From contig NC_083674.1 in NCBI RefSeq assembly GCF_030384665.1, forward strand, positions 2,717,522 through 2,781,521: a DNA stretch of 64,000 nucleotides. Direction: 5' to 3'. The notes under the pieces are model-generated. The model saw only the letters and a program-made list of their open reading frames with translations. It made no database searches and had not been told where the DNA came from. This stretch comes from Lodderomyces elongisporus (lineage: Eukaryota; Ascomycota; Pichiomycetes; Serinales; Debaryomycetaceae). The first letter of the stretch is position 1; each line of letters starts with the position of its first letter. Shown one piece after another: positions 50,442 to 60,641 of this stretch. The position numbers were made by a program, and so were the translations under genes.

Positions 50442-53300
50442 GTGATTTTATCAGTTTTGACTTTGACTTTAACATCAACATTGTTTCCTGTCAAGAGTGG
50501 TTGTGCTGGGGCACAGTTTTGCAATTTTGTTTCCAGATATTCAACCAGGACGGAGAGAAAGATACCGAATTTGCAGCCTACACCAAAGAAGTGGCTCATT
50601 GATTTAAGCAACCTCCTGAAGAAGAAGAACAAGAAAAACAAGAACAAGAACAACACCAACAATAATCAGAACGAAAGGCGAGTAAGGCTTCCGAAAAAGA
50701 CAATCAAACTGATTCAAGAACAATCGTTAATTAGCACATCGATGAAATTCACTACAGTAAATCATATTACTCACGACACGGCGCGACCGACTGTTAATTT
50801 GACCACCCGTGGAGGCAAGAGATACTTGATTGGGAAAGTTCCAGAGGGCACACAACGTATCATCAATGCCGTTGGAGCAGATGTCAAGTACCCAAAGCTA
50901 GATGCCATTTGCATCACTGGTGCAGTGACAAGCTGGCTGGATATCGGTGGTCTTCCTGGACTATTTCTTACAATTTGCGATGCCGTGCAGAAAGGTGTGA
51001 AACTAGTTGGGAATGGCGCATTGTTGTCGTACATCATCACTACATGGAGACTATTTGTGTTTCGTCATGGTATTGACTTGGATATCATAAATGCCAATAC
51101 TGATAATCAGCAACAAGTGATTCTCGAAAACGATGAGGTTAAGATACTGTCTATACTTATTTCACCTCAAGGATTTGAGGCTGATTCCGATACTCCCAAA
51201 CTGAGCGTCTACAATGCTATTCAAAAACTTGCTTCATTTATGTTCCCCAAAGATACAAGTGCGGTTAATAGCCGTGATCCCGAATCTTACAAGTCGGACC
51301 CTACACAAAGAGATCTTCACACACATGTCGATTTGCCCAATGTCCAAACGTTGGTTCCATTCCAAAAAGCAATCTCTTACTGTTTTGACTTTGCTCCAGT
51401 TCGAGGTACTTTTGATGCCAAAAAGGCGATTGCATTAGGATTGAAGCCTGGTCCTATATTTAGAGACTTGACGGACGGGAAAAGTGTTGTTGCTGCAAAT
51501 GGTGACGTGATAAAACCAGAACAAGTTATGGGCCCAGCAAAAGTATTTCCCAAAGTTTTGTTTATCGATATTCCAAGTAAGGAATATTATGAGAATACGA
51601 TTACCAGCACAAAGTGGTTTGAATACGAAAACTTGGGTTTAGTATACCATTTCCTCGGCGATGATATTCCATTTGATATGGACAAGTATAAATCTGAATT
51701 TATTGACAAGTTCCCACCAACCACAAGACATTATATCAGCCATAGACTGATTGCAAACAATGTCATTGTTAATGATAGATTTGCCACTCTTCATATTAGG
51801 GCAAAAGCATTTATGAATGAAAACTTTAATTTGATGGATCTGCAAAAGTTTGAAAAAGAGTGGTTTAGTGGTGTTGGTGGTGGTGGTGGTGGTGATGATA
51901 GAGTGCAAAGGCTTCACGCGCTTCAGGAAGTTATGCTCATTGAAAATAGTGTCAAGCAAGAGAATGCATATGCATCGAAGTCATCAAACGAAAGTTTGTT
52001 TCCAGAGGCAGTTATTGGTTTGGAAGGGAAAAATGATTTAGAATTCAAGACTTTGCAAGATACAAAGTTCAATTTGCACCCACAACAGGCAGAAAATGTG
52101 TCACTTAAGGAATCGGTGCATATATGCACTCTTGGTACAGGCTCGGCATTGCCCACTATATACAGAAATGTTTTATCGAACCTTTTACGAATTCCATACC
52201 AAAATGAGGCTGGAGAGATTTCATATACTTCGATTTTCCTCGACTCTGGAGAGAATACTTTGGGAAGTTTGTTGCGAAACTTTGGCCATGACTCATGTCA
52301 TGATTTAAATGTCATATTCAAGGAGCTCCGTCTTCTCCACTTGTCTCATTTACATGCTGACCACCACCTTGGTACTATTTCCCTCATTAATTACTGGTTT
52401 GAGGTCAATGCTTCTGGAACATTGTATTTAATCATCCCATGGCAATTTATGACATTTATTAAGGACTGGTACAATTTGGAAGGGCAGTATCATTCTAATT
52501 TTGATATTTCAAGATTAAAGATGTTTAGTTGTGAAGATTTCATCCAAGGCAAAAGACACGCTGAATATGAGAGATTGAGTCTTGCAGATTTTGAACAAAA
52601 ACTTGCAATTAGAGAAGAGGCGGGAATGGATGTTGCGTCAAAGTTTATTGCTGAGAGGAAGATGTTGAAACCGGTTGACAAAACTGCAATTCAGGAAATG
52701 TACGATGCATGTAAGTTGGAATCTGTTGCAATGGTGCGTGCTATCCACTGTCCATGGGCTTACTCGTCGACCTTCAAGTTTTCTCTTGATGCTATGAATA
52801 ATGAAACATTCACTGTTTCTTTCTCGGGAGATACTAGACCAAACCCCGAGTTTGCAAAAGTTGGTAGAAATTCCGACTTGTTGATCCATGAGGCGTCATT
52901 GGACAATGAATTGTTGGAGGAAGCCATTGCAAAGAAACATTCCACGGCCATTGAAGCGATTGCTGTGTCTAAATTGATGAATTGCAATAACTTGATTCTT
53001 ACGCATTTCAGTTCTAGATGTGGAATGGGAAGCAACTGTGGACCAGCACATACTTTGGAGAAGGAGCTGCGAGATGTGCATAAACAGATTATAGAAAAGA
53101 AGCAGCCCAGCATTTTTGAGAGAATAAGGAGATTGGATGGAAAATATGATCTTGAGCAAATCAATATTTGCTATGCCTACGACTTGATGAATTTGAGATT
53201 GGGTGAAATTCTGGAAAAGAAAAGTATTTGGCCATCTTTGGTTGATAAGTTTGAGTCGAATGAAAAAAAGAGGAAATGGGGCGAGGAAGAGTCAAGCTGA
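50442..53300 (+). CDS. TRZ1: tRNase Z, long form (tRNA 3'-end endonuclease)
   Basis: The product is 952 residues from 50442. A second in-frame ATG at 50742 (residue 101) gives 852 residues, starts MKFTTVNHITHDT, and aligns with the known start of yeast Trz1. The first 100 residues (MILSVLTLTLTSTLFPVKSG, then CNFVSRYSTRTERK and a Lys/Asn run) look like a mitochondrial presequence. The N-terminal metallo-beta-lactamase half is inactive. The C-terminal half carries LGTGSALPTIYRNVLSNL, the metal site HLHADH (H636, H638, D640, H641, residues from 50442), FSGDTRPNPEFA, HEASLDN and LTHFSSR. Trz1 cuts the 3' trailer from precursor tRNAs in nucleus and mitochondria. A short Gly run (GVGGGGGGDD) marks a loop insertion near residue 481. 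Confidence 0.93.
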   Translation: MILSVLTLTLTSTLFPVKSGCAGAQFCNFVSRYSTRTERKIPNLQPTPKKWLIDLSNLLKKKNKKNKNKNNTNNNQNERRVRLPKKTIKLIQEQSLISTSMKFTTVNHITHDTARPTVNLTTRGGKRYLIGKVPEGTQRIINAVGADVKYPKLDAICITGAVTSWLDIGGLPGLFLTICDAVQKGVKLVGNGALLSYIITTWRLFVFRHGIDLDIINANTDNQQQVILENDEVKILSILISPQGFEADSDTPKLSVYNAIQKLASFMFPKDTSAVNSRDPESYKSDPTQRDLHTHVDLPNVQTLVPFQKAISYCFDFAPVRGTFDAKKAIALGLKPGPIFRDLTDGKSVVAANGDVIKPEQVMGPAKVFPKVLFIDIPSKEYYENTITSTKWFEYENLGLVYHFLGDDIPFDMDKYKSEFIDKFPPTTRHYISHRLIANNVIVNDRFATLHIRAKAFMNENFNLMDLQKFEKEWFSGVGGGGGGDDRVQRLHALQEVMLIENSVKQENAYASKSSNESLFPEAVIGLEGKNDLEFKTLQDTKFNLHPQQAENVSLKESVHICTLGTGSALPTIYRNVLSNLLRIPYQNEAGEISYTSIFLDSGENTLGSLLRNFGHDSCHDLNVIFKELRLLHLSHLHADHHLGTISLINYWFEVNASGTLYLIIPWQFMTFIKDWYNLEGQYHSNFDISRLKMFSCEDFIQGKRHAEYERLSLADFEQKLAIREEAGMDVASKFIAERKMLKPVDKTAIQEMYDACKLESVAMVRAIHCPWAYSSTFKFSLDAMNNETFTVSFSGDTRPNPEFAKVGRNSDLLIHEASLDNELLEEAIAKKHSTAIEAIAVSKLMNCNNLILTHFSSRCGMGSNCGPAHTLEKELRDVHKQIIEKKQPSIFERIRRLDGKYDLEQINICYAYDLMNLRLGEILEKKSIWPSLVDKFESNEKKRKWGEEESS

Positions 53301-53501
53301 AAGCACCTTGATGTGGAATTAACATAACAAATATAGAGATACACTAATTTATATATAATTCAAGAAACATGTGGAGGTGGAAACAAGAAAGAAATAAAAA
53401 AAGAATAGCAAAAAGATACAAAAGAAATGTGCAGTAGGCATGTGTAAATGTTGTAAATATTGTAAATATTGTAAATGTTATAGAAGAAATATATTTGTAC
53501 A

Positions 53502-55418
53502 CTATTCAATAATGTTCAATTCGACATCTCCATAACCAAACCTTTCTCTGTTTTCATTATAAACTCTTTTCAACTCGTCAACATATTGCTTATGGTAAAA
53601 GTCCAATAGCTGTTGTGGAACTTTTGCCTTTGGTTTTGGTGTCGATGGCTTTTTCGATTTGAAAATATCTGTGAATGAGTTGGTCTTTTTCATTTTAGGT
53701 GGCTTTGAAATAGTTGACTTGGACGAGTTCAGCTTGTCTTGAGTTTCACCCTCATTCGCATTTGAATCGGTCGGCGATGTCTTTTGAGATGATTCGCTCT
53801 CAAATTCTTCAGGATGCTTCAACTTGTAGTCCTGTAATGCTCCTTCTGGGACGTGTATAGGTTTGCCCATAACTATATTGATTGGATTACGGTATGGAAG
53901 CAATCCAAAATCGTAGATAAATACTCCTCGTGCACTGAAAAAGGGGATTGTAAATGCAAATGTCTTTTTCATCCATTGTTGGAACTTGTATCCAAGTGAC
54001 CCTGGTGGTGGCATGGTGAGCTTATACACATCTGCTTCTCCGAATGCAAAAGTTGGTACTAGTGATACATTGCCTAGCTCAATGGCCAATTTGATGAATC
54101 CTTTACGTTTATTGAGGACTAATTTGACCTCCCTCTTGATAGGTTTTTCAATTTCAACAGATTGTTCTTTAGCCTCCTTCGCACCTTCAAGTTTTTCCTT
54201 CTCCTCCTTTAGGTCTTTGTTCTCTTCATTCTCTTCATGCTCTTCCTCCTCAGTTTCGTCAACATCTTCGGTATCATCTTTGTAGCCATGGCCGATTCGC
54301 GAACTCTTGGCCACCATGGTATTGAGCAAGGATTCTTGAGCGCCACCAACAACCAAGCACACAGAGTTATCTCCATTGCTGATCAAGCTTTTGATATTTT
54401 TAGCTGATGCACTGCTGATCCCCAATGCCATTAAATAGTCTCTATAGAATGGTACAGTGAATTGGGTCGTTAAAGTTAACGGAAAGATTTTGCCAATACC
54501 TGGAAATAAAGGCTTGTGCTTTGAAGGGTCATGGAAAAATGGTTTCAACCATTTAAACAATGGTTCATATGGTTCATTTCTCAAAGCATTAGTTCCAAAT
54601 AAGCCAACTGCTCCCATTGATATCACGCCGTGAGGATGGTATCCAAAGATATACCTTGGTCCAGTGGAAACTCTCTTGTATACAGCTGAGCTATTCGATT
54701 TGCTCTGGAAAAATTCAGTAGTGTTTATCCTTTTTTTCAAGCCAAAAAATTTGAAAAGCTGGTCCAAGGTTGTTAGTTGCAGCTCCAGGATCAAGTCTTG
54801 TTCATCATCGTCGTCATCTTCGTTTGAGTCTTCAACCAAAACACGATTGAATGTAGGTTCCAATTCCACCGTCTTGTGTGCACGAATAGGAAAATAGTTG
54901 ACAAACCATTCCCAAATGATCAAGTTCTTGACCGAGTCTCTAACCCTGTAAGCACCTTTGCCATTTGTAGGGGTGTGCAAGTCGAATCCATACCACCATA
55001 TAAAGTAAGGCAAAATGATTACCACCCAAACGATCCAGCCCAATGAGATCATGAGTAGGAATAAACAGATGAAGAATGGGATACTGATGCAATGCCAAAT
55101 CACACCAACAGTTTCCAACCTATGTTGTAGAGGTGTGTTTAGGGGAGCAATGTTGATGAATGACTTGTGTCTTTTTGATCTGCGCTTTGATGAGGATGAA
55201 GTTGATGTTGAGGTCAAAGAGGAGGAAGAAGCACTCGAGGTGCTTGATGCTGAGGAATTTGATTGGTTTGAATCTAATGTGGATGATCTAGAGGATCTTG
55301 CATTATTTCGGTGTTTAAGCTCATTGGTGATTTCACTATGTTTTGCCACGAACCCCAGAGATTCGTTTATATTGATGGGGGACTGGCTAGTCTTGTCATT
55401 GTTTTTAGAATCCACCAT
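53502..55418 (-). CDS. DGA1: Diacylglycerol O-acyltransferase Dga1 (DGAT2 family)
   Basis: The product is 638 residues, well above the 418 of S. cerevisiae Dga1. A Ser-rich N-terminus (poly-Ser at about 50-75) precedes two hydrophobic segments (VIWHCISIPFFICLFLLMIS, IVWVVIILPYFIWWYGFDL). The catalytic part has RYIFGYHPHGVISMGAVGLF with the essential HPHG, GIGKIFPLTLTTQFTVPFYRD, VVGGAQESLL, and RKGFIKLAIELGNVSLVPTFAFGE. Between the last two blocks sits an acidic insert of about 50 extra residues (between residues 366 and 436), and a second insert precedes the C-terminus. Dga1 acylates diacylglycerol with acyl-CoA to triacylglycerol at ER and lipid droplets. The C-terminus FYHKQYVDELKRVYNENRERFGYGDVEL is family-typical. 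The catalytic motifs are intact. Confidence 0.93.
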   Translation of the reverse strand: MVDSKNNDKTSQSPININESLGFVAKHSEITNELKHRNNARSSRSSTLDSNQSNSSASSTSSASSSSLTSTSTSSSSKRRSKRHKSFINIAPLNTPLQHRLETVGVIWHCISIPFFICLFLLMISLGWIVWVVIILPYFIWWYGFDLHTPTNGKGAYRVRDSVKNLIIWEWFVNYFPIRAHKTVELEPTFNRVLVEDSNEDDDDDEQDLILELQLTTLDQLFKFFGLKKRINTTEFFQSKSNSSAVYKRVSTGPRYIFGYHPHGVISMGAVGLFGTNALRNEPYEPLFKWLKPFFHDPSKHKPLFPGIGKIFPLTLTTQFTVPFYRDYLMALGISSASAKNIKSLISNGDNSVCLVVGGAQESLLNTMVAKSSRIGHGYKDDTEDVDETEEEEHEENEENKDLKEEKEKLEGAKEAKEQSVEIEKPIKREVKLVLNKRKGFIKLAIELGNVSLVPTFAFGEADVYKLTMPPPGSLGYKFQQWMKKTFAFTIPFFSARGVFIYDFGLLPYRNPINIVMGKPIHVPEGALQDYKLKHPEEFESESSQKTSPTDSNANEGETQDKLNSSKSTISKPPKMKKTNSFTDIFKSKKPSTPKPKAKVPQQLLDFYHKQYVDELKRVYNENRERFGYGDVELNIIE

Positions 55419-56984
55419 ACTTGTGACTCTTTTTTTTTTTGTTTAATCAGTATGTTTCTTGAGTTTATTTCCAATACTGTGGCTCTTGCTTTTGGTATTG
55501 AGGAAGGAAAAAAGAAAAAAATAGGGATTCAGAAATTTATTTTGAAATTTATTTGGAAATTGATTTTGAAATGACTCGAGAAATTGGAAAAGGTTTAATG
55601 TTGATAAATAAATGATCCCAATCTGAAATCCATTGTTAATGCCTCGCTAAGGTGCTTTTTATTTTTTTTCTTTCTCCCGGAATAATAATAATAGTTATTT
55701 CGGTAATGATAATAAATTGATCACCATCTTCATCTTCATCATCATACACCCCCCCCCTCCCCTCTCTTCATTTCTTCTTCCCCTTTTCCCCGTAAAAGCG
55801 AAGATATCTCCTTTAGTTAATGTACATTTGCATAAACTAATGAGTGTGTAAAAGCAATAAAAAAATAATTAATTATTTAAATAATTATTTTTTATTTTTA
55901 TTTTTTTATTTTTTAGTAGATATCAATTTCTTATTGTTGCTGTATCTCACATCATTTCGCAGGAATGAAATTTTATAAATTGAATCTCTTTTTTCTTACT
56001 CTCTACCTTTACCTTTTTCTTATGTATACATATATATATATGTATATACCCAATAAGGAAAGAATGCTACCCGAAATTGACTATTTTCAGATAAATTTTT
56101 TTTTTTACAAATAACATTTGAGGAAAGTATTGCTAGGTGGAACAACATATATTTTTTTTCGTTGAAACTCAAAAATTGGCTGCTGGCCCCCTTCCCTTTC
56201 CCTTCCACCCCCCCCCGCCGAGGTTTGTCTCCTGTGAGTTGGTCTTCCGAGGTTTGTCCTTCAAAGTCCAAGTTAAGCTTTATTGAACAAATTAAATTCT
56301 CTAAGTAGGTTTTGAAAACAATAGTCGCTATGTAGAGTCAACTGCGAGTACTTTTTGTTACTAGTCTTTAGTGGCTGACATTGTGAAAAAAACTGTATAA
56401 GACCCTGAGGGTAGATATCTTTTAAGATTGGGAAAGGGTTAAACCTCTTTCCGTTTCATTCCATTTCCAATTATACTTTATTGTTGACCTTGAGGAAATG
56501 GTATTGCTCTGTTTATATCTTTGGTTCATGTCCTCTACAATTGATAGTTTTCAAGAACAACCTTGAATTTCTGATTTTTTGCAACAAAAATGAACCAAAA
56601 TAAAATGAAATGCAATTGTTTAGTATGAATTATGAATACTCCTAAACACAACAACAACAACAACAGTCAAATAGCCAAATAACCAAAAATCATAGCCTTT
56701 CCTACTCTTTCACAATACTTTCAAGTGCCTTGTATTTAGTACCAAAAATGAAAGTTTGAAGGAAACTTTAGAATGTATCGATACGTTCACTTCCGTTGCA
56801 AAGTATACCACACACGTGACGAGTTTGATGAAGCTAAATGCAGAATGCGAGAAAATGAAAAATAAAAAAAAAGAACAAATTCGAGATCAAAGTGCGGCGC
56901 GCACGCTATTGACAGATTCTCACTCTCTTCTTTATATGTCAAACACATCTACTGCAAATACTACATAAATACAAATCTAAGAAT

Positions 56985-57015
<31 letters not shown>

Positions 57016-57035
57016 TATGAATTGGTATCCCCAAA
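55419..57035. other. 1.6-kb divergent promoter of DGA1 and ORC3
   Basis: No gene is seen. The region contains TCATCTTC-type repeats (55722-55744), C- and T-rich tracts, an A/T-only patch (55858-55916), a C-rich run at 56205-56214, AAC repeats (56649-56663), CACGTG at 56813-56818 and a TA run (56998-57018) ending 18 bases before ORC3. Confidence 0.65.
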
Positions 57036-59186
57036 ATGCCCACCGAGAACTCTAAACTTTCTGAAGATTCTCAAAAGAATGGCTTGGATGTAGAAAAGCT
57101 TCAAGAGGATGCAGAACTTGACTCAAATGCTCAAGTGGAAGATGAGACAAATGAAAACAATTTCAAAACACATTATTTTATCAAACCGAAACTGAATAAA
57201 CGACCGTTGGAAACATCACCAGCAATTGATTCGTTTCCTCAATATAATCCGGCTTTATCACAAAAGAAACGCAAGCTGGATGGAGTACCTTTTTTTCCTT
57301 TGTTTGATGGAAAGGAACCTTATGAAAATGTGAGATTTAGATACCAACTTTACGAGACCATTTGGGAACACCAGCTCCAAAAGATCCAATTAATTCTTAA
57401 CAATGCAAATGATAATCTTGTTCAAGATGTTACAAGGTTTATAAAAGACCTGTTTTCTAATGACAGATTGCCCATTGGGTATATCCAAATGACTTCCAAC
57501 ACTGCAAACAATTTGCGAATCTTGGAGCAGTTGCAAGATGCTATACAATATGAGGACACAATAGATGAGGGAACAGACGATCTTTCAGAAGAAGAAAACG
57601 GAACCACATTGATTGTACTCAATACCAAGAATAGTCCGCATATAAAAGGTGCATTGAAAGAAATAAATGCGCAATTTGAAGATATACATGGGGGCTTGGA
57701 CTATAGCGAACGGCTCTCATATGATTTGCAAGTAATTGCCGATTGGTATGAAATCAACAGAAATACTACCAATAATGATAAAGGAGAAGAAGAGGAAGAA
57801 AATGTGGATGGTCAAGATGAGCAAGATAGACTAGTGGTTATGATTGAGGATACCAATTTGTTCAATACTCAACTTTTGAGCCAAGTAATCAGGATGCTCC
57901 AGGCGTTGCATCGTAAAGTCCATGTAAGACTCCTCTTGGCACTTTCCTGTGACACTGTTAGTTCGTGGGTAAGCAATAATTTTCCAAACGATCTCCGTGC
58001 CGGACTCAACGGATACAAATTCAAGAGTAATGATAATGTGAGTTTGGGATACACTATTTTGAACAATTTGTTTCTCACACCCGATTTGAACGAGTATAAT
58101 CCATTCTTGATCAACAGCAATTTGAGCACCATTATATTGAACCGTTTTCAACATTCAAACAACTCAATTGATGCATTAATAGCTGAGTTGAAGTTGTGTT
58201 ATATGATCCACTTCTATCGACTGCCACTATCGATATTGATTGCTCAAGTCCCAAAAGAATCAATGGAATTGTATATAGACGGACTCAGGAAATTGCCATC
58301 TTATAAGCAATACATTGAACAGAATATCCTGAATTTGGACTCACTAAAATTTGATGCTGTGAGGAAAGATGAGACTGTGTTGAGACTATTCAACGAGTCA
58401 AAAGGACAATTCAAAACACATAAATTGGTAATGATGAATGTCATCAACGTTATTTATAATTTAGATACAAAGAAGAGAAAAGAGAAATTCGAAATATACA
58501 AGAGCTTGGTCAAGGGTGAATTGTTGACCTCGAAATATTTCCATGATTGTCTCAACTCTGCAAATACTGGCTTGAGCTTACTTTCAAACATAACAAGTAA
58601 TTGTATTGAGGAATTAGATGGAGTCAAGGATCTGCATTTGGTTGAGTTGAACAAGTCGCTTGCAGAACTTGCTGCTAATGGCTCTCCTGAGCTTATTAGC
58701 ACTCTTCAAACATATTTCAAGAATCAGTTATTGACAAAGTCTTTTGAGAAAATTTTATTCAACGAAATCTTTACCTTGGATGGAGGAGTTGTACATGAAA
58801 AGTTTGAAAGAGCACCACTACTCGAAGAGAATTTTGAGAACTTGATGATCAATTGTTTACGACCAAACTTGCGACAGACTATTGAATCTGCATTGGATAA
58901 CCCTGAAATCTATTTAAAATCGGTTCTGAATAATTCGATTGATCCTTTACTTCGTCAAATGTTCAAGGTCTATAAAGAAGCGCCGGCATCCATCAACCTC
59001 CATGATTTTTATCAAGCATTTTGTGCGTCCTTGACGAGACCAAGCAGTATAAAGGACGACAAAGAATGGGCAAAAGTGGCGTATTCCTGGTTCTTGCAAT
59101 GCTGTTTTGAGCTAATGCATTTGGGTATTGTGCAAACGAAAAAGACTGGCGAGTATCTAGAAAAAGCAATCTGGAAAGGTGTGTAG
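57036..59186 (+). CDS. ORC3: Origin recognition complex subunit 3
   Basis: The product is 716 residues (616 in S. cerevisiae). After an acidic, Ser-rich N-terminus comes the Orc3 core: FFPLFDGKEPYENVRFRYQLYETIWEHQLQKIQ, a diverged AAA+-like region with LPIGYIQMTSNTANNLRILEQL where an ATPase would have its P-loop (no Walker A Lys is seen, as expected for Orc3), and DRLVVMIEDTNLFNTQLLSQVIRML at the Walker B position. Helical insert and winged-helix segments follow, ending with INLHDFYQAFC..WFLQCCFELMHLGIVQTKKTGEYLEKAIWKGV, typical of Orc3. It is a nuclear subunit of ORC, which loads MCM helicases at origins. An Asn/Asp/Glu insert lies around residues 245-265. The ATG lies directly after a TA run. 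Confidence 0.85.
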   Translation: MPTENSKLSEDSQKNGLDVEKLQEDAELDSNAQVEDETNENNFKTHYFIKPKLNKRPLETSPAIDSFPQYNPALSQKKRKLDGVPFFPLFDGKEPYENVRFRYQLYETIWEHQLQKIQLILNNANDNLVQDVTRFIKDLFSNDRLPIGYIQMTSNTANNLRILEQLQDAIQYEDTIDEGTDDLSEEENGTTLIVLNTKNSPHIKGALKEINAQFEDIHGGLDYSERLSYDLQVIADWYEINRNTTNNDKGEEEEENVDGQDEQDRLVVMIEDTNLFNTQLLSQVIRMLQALHRKVHVRLLLALSCDTVSSWVSNNFPNDLRAGLNGYKFKSNDNVSLGYTILNNLFLTPDLNEYNPFLINSNLSTIILNRFQHSNNSIDALIAELKLCYMIHFYRLPLSILIAQVPKESMELYIDGLRKLPSYKQYIEQNILNLDSLKFDAVRKDETVLRLFNESKGQFKTHKLVMMNVINVIYNLDTKKRKEKFEIYKSLVKGELLTSKYFHDCLNSANTGLSLLSNITSNCIEELDGVKDLHLVELNKSLAELAANGSPELISTLQTYFKNQLLTKSFEKILFNEIFTLDGGVVHEKFERAPLLEENFENLMINCLRPNLRQTIESALDNPEIYLKSVLNNSIDPLLRQMFKVYKEAPASINLHDFYQAFCASLTRPSSIKDDKEWAKVAYSWFLQCCFELMHLGIVQTKKTGEYLEKAIWKGV

Positions 59187-59375
59187 ATGAGTAATAAATG
59201 GAAGAAAAAACAATAATAACAACAACAGCAGAAACAACAGCAGAAACAAGGATAACAAAATTAACAGTATAACCTATTTCTAATGTGAAGATGGTTTAAA
59301 TTGAATAGAAAAAAAAATCTTTAACAAATGTATCTCCCATTTTTTTTTTCTAAAAACACCAGTGGGTATATCAAT
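59187..59375. repeat. ORC3 3' region with AAC/CAG repeats
   Basis: A short convergent 3' region holding a CAACAACAGCAGAAACAA repeat (about 59217-59250) and a T-tract. No gene is seen. Confidence 0.6.
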
Positions 59376-59717
59376 TTAGGTGGAAGCTTTAGTATCCTTC
59401 TGTGGTACTTTTCCGTCTCCCTTCTTCTGCGCTTCGGCTTTGGCCTTTTCTGCTTGTTGCCTCAACCTGTCCTCCTCTTCTTCTTCCTCGGCTGCCAATT
59501 CCATTTCTATATCGCTCTTATCGGCACTTGGAAGTTTGGTTCCTCCGTGACTATTATACTGCTCGGCCAATGCCTTAGCACCTTGAATCACCTTTTCGTG
59601 GTGACCTGCCAAGGATGTGATGATGAGAAGTAGTGTAAACATTGTGACAATCAATAGGATGACAAACCTTTGAGACCTGAACATCCTGTTGGAAATATTG
59701 GTGGAGTTTGCAATCAT
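59376..59717 (-). CDS. Small single-pass membrane protein, function unknown
   Basis: The product is 113 residues. MIANSTNISNRMFRSQRF is followed by one strong hydrophobic segment, VILLIVTMFTLLLIITSLAG (about 19-38), preceded by basic residues, so the C-terminus is probably lumenal or extracellular (positive-inside rule). The rest is polar and helical: HEKVIQGAKALAEQY, an acidic run EEEEEED, and an Arg/Lys/Ala-rich coiled-coil-like tail. I do not recognise a family. A clean ATG, normal composition and its own spacers on both sides support a real gene. It converges with ORC3 and is divergent from RAD53. A second ATG at residue 12 is possible. Confidence 0.65.
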   Translation of the reverse strand: MIANSTNISNRMFRSQRFVILLIVTMFTLLLIITSLAGHHEKVIQGAKALAEQYNSHGGTKLPSADKSDIEMELAAEEEEEEDRLRQQAEKAKAEAQKKGDGKVPQKDTKAST

Positions 59718-60641
59718 TTCGTGTTGGGTGCTGTGATGGGTGTATATGATAAAGCAGGAGGGGATCTAGTTGTGGTGCTTATATCTGTATAAATATATAT
59801 ATATATATATATAAGTGTTTATATATATGTTTCTATATATAAGTTTCTCATTTTATTATTTTTCTTTTGGTATATATATATTTGTAGTATGTGATATACC
59901 GGCTCGTGCGAGCGATAAGCTTGGGGTAAGTCGGGTATAGAGAAGCGCTACCTAAAAAAGTATGTTTCATAATTGTGATCACTTCGACAATTTAGTTTGT
60001 GCTGAAGTTGCACTTGACGGAGGAAACTATTTTCACATCTTCATGATGTGCTTGGAAGTGTATAGGGAAAGGAATGGTTCTATATAAAAAGGTTGAGGGT
60101 AATATTTTACTTGGAAAGATCTCTCTTTTCCAGAGTTAGATTTATCACCTTGGGGGAGGGGGGATAGTGTTAGTCTGGTAGGTAGGTAGACGATGAAAAC
60201 TGCTTTTTCATATCTCCATACTAAGTGTAAGAAAGTAGCTGTTATACAAAACGTTCTTTTTTGCCTACTGTAGAGATGTCTACCTCTCATCTACCATGTC
60301 AATTAAAAACAAATTGAACATACAGCTTTACACCAACTTTTATCCTCACACTTCTTCACTCTTGACTTCCAACATTCATATTCGCGCGTACTTTTCAACT
60401 TTCGCTCTCCCAAATTTTCCTGTTCTTTTCTTTTCTTCCAAATTTTTTTTTTTCCCTTTGATTTTTTTTTTTTTGGCTTTGGGATCCAGACGCGACTTGA
60501 AATATAGTTTTCTTTTTGTTTCTATTGAAAAAAAAAATATAATAATAATAATAATGAAAGAGCAGCGTCTCTCCCTATCGTGTTAGATTCCAGTACAAGG
60601 TTTATATCAACTAGAGACAACTACACGTTTCAATAAGTCAT
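59718..60641. other. Divergent promoter of the small membrane protein gene and RAD53
   Basis: AT runs (59788-59812 and 59870-59880), a G-rich patch near 60151-60165, T-rich tracts (60418-60475) and an ATA repeat (60538-60555) occur before RAD53. No MluI-box (ACGCGT) is obvious in the nearest 200 bases. No gene is seen. Confidence 0.6.
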
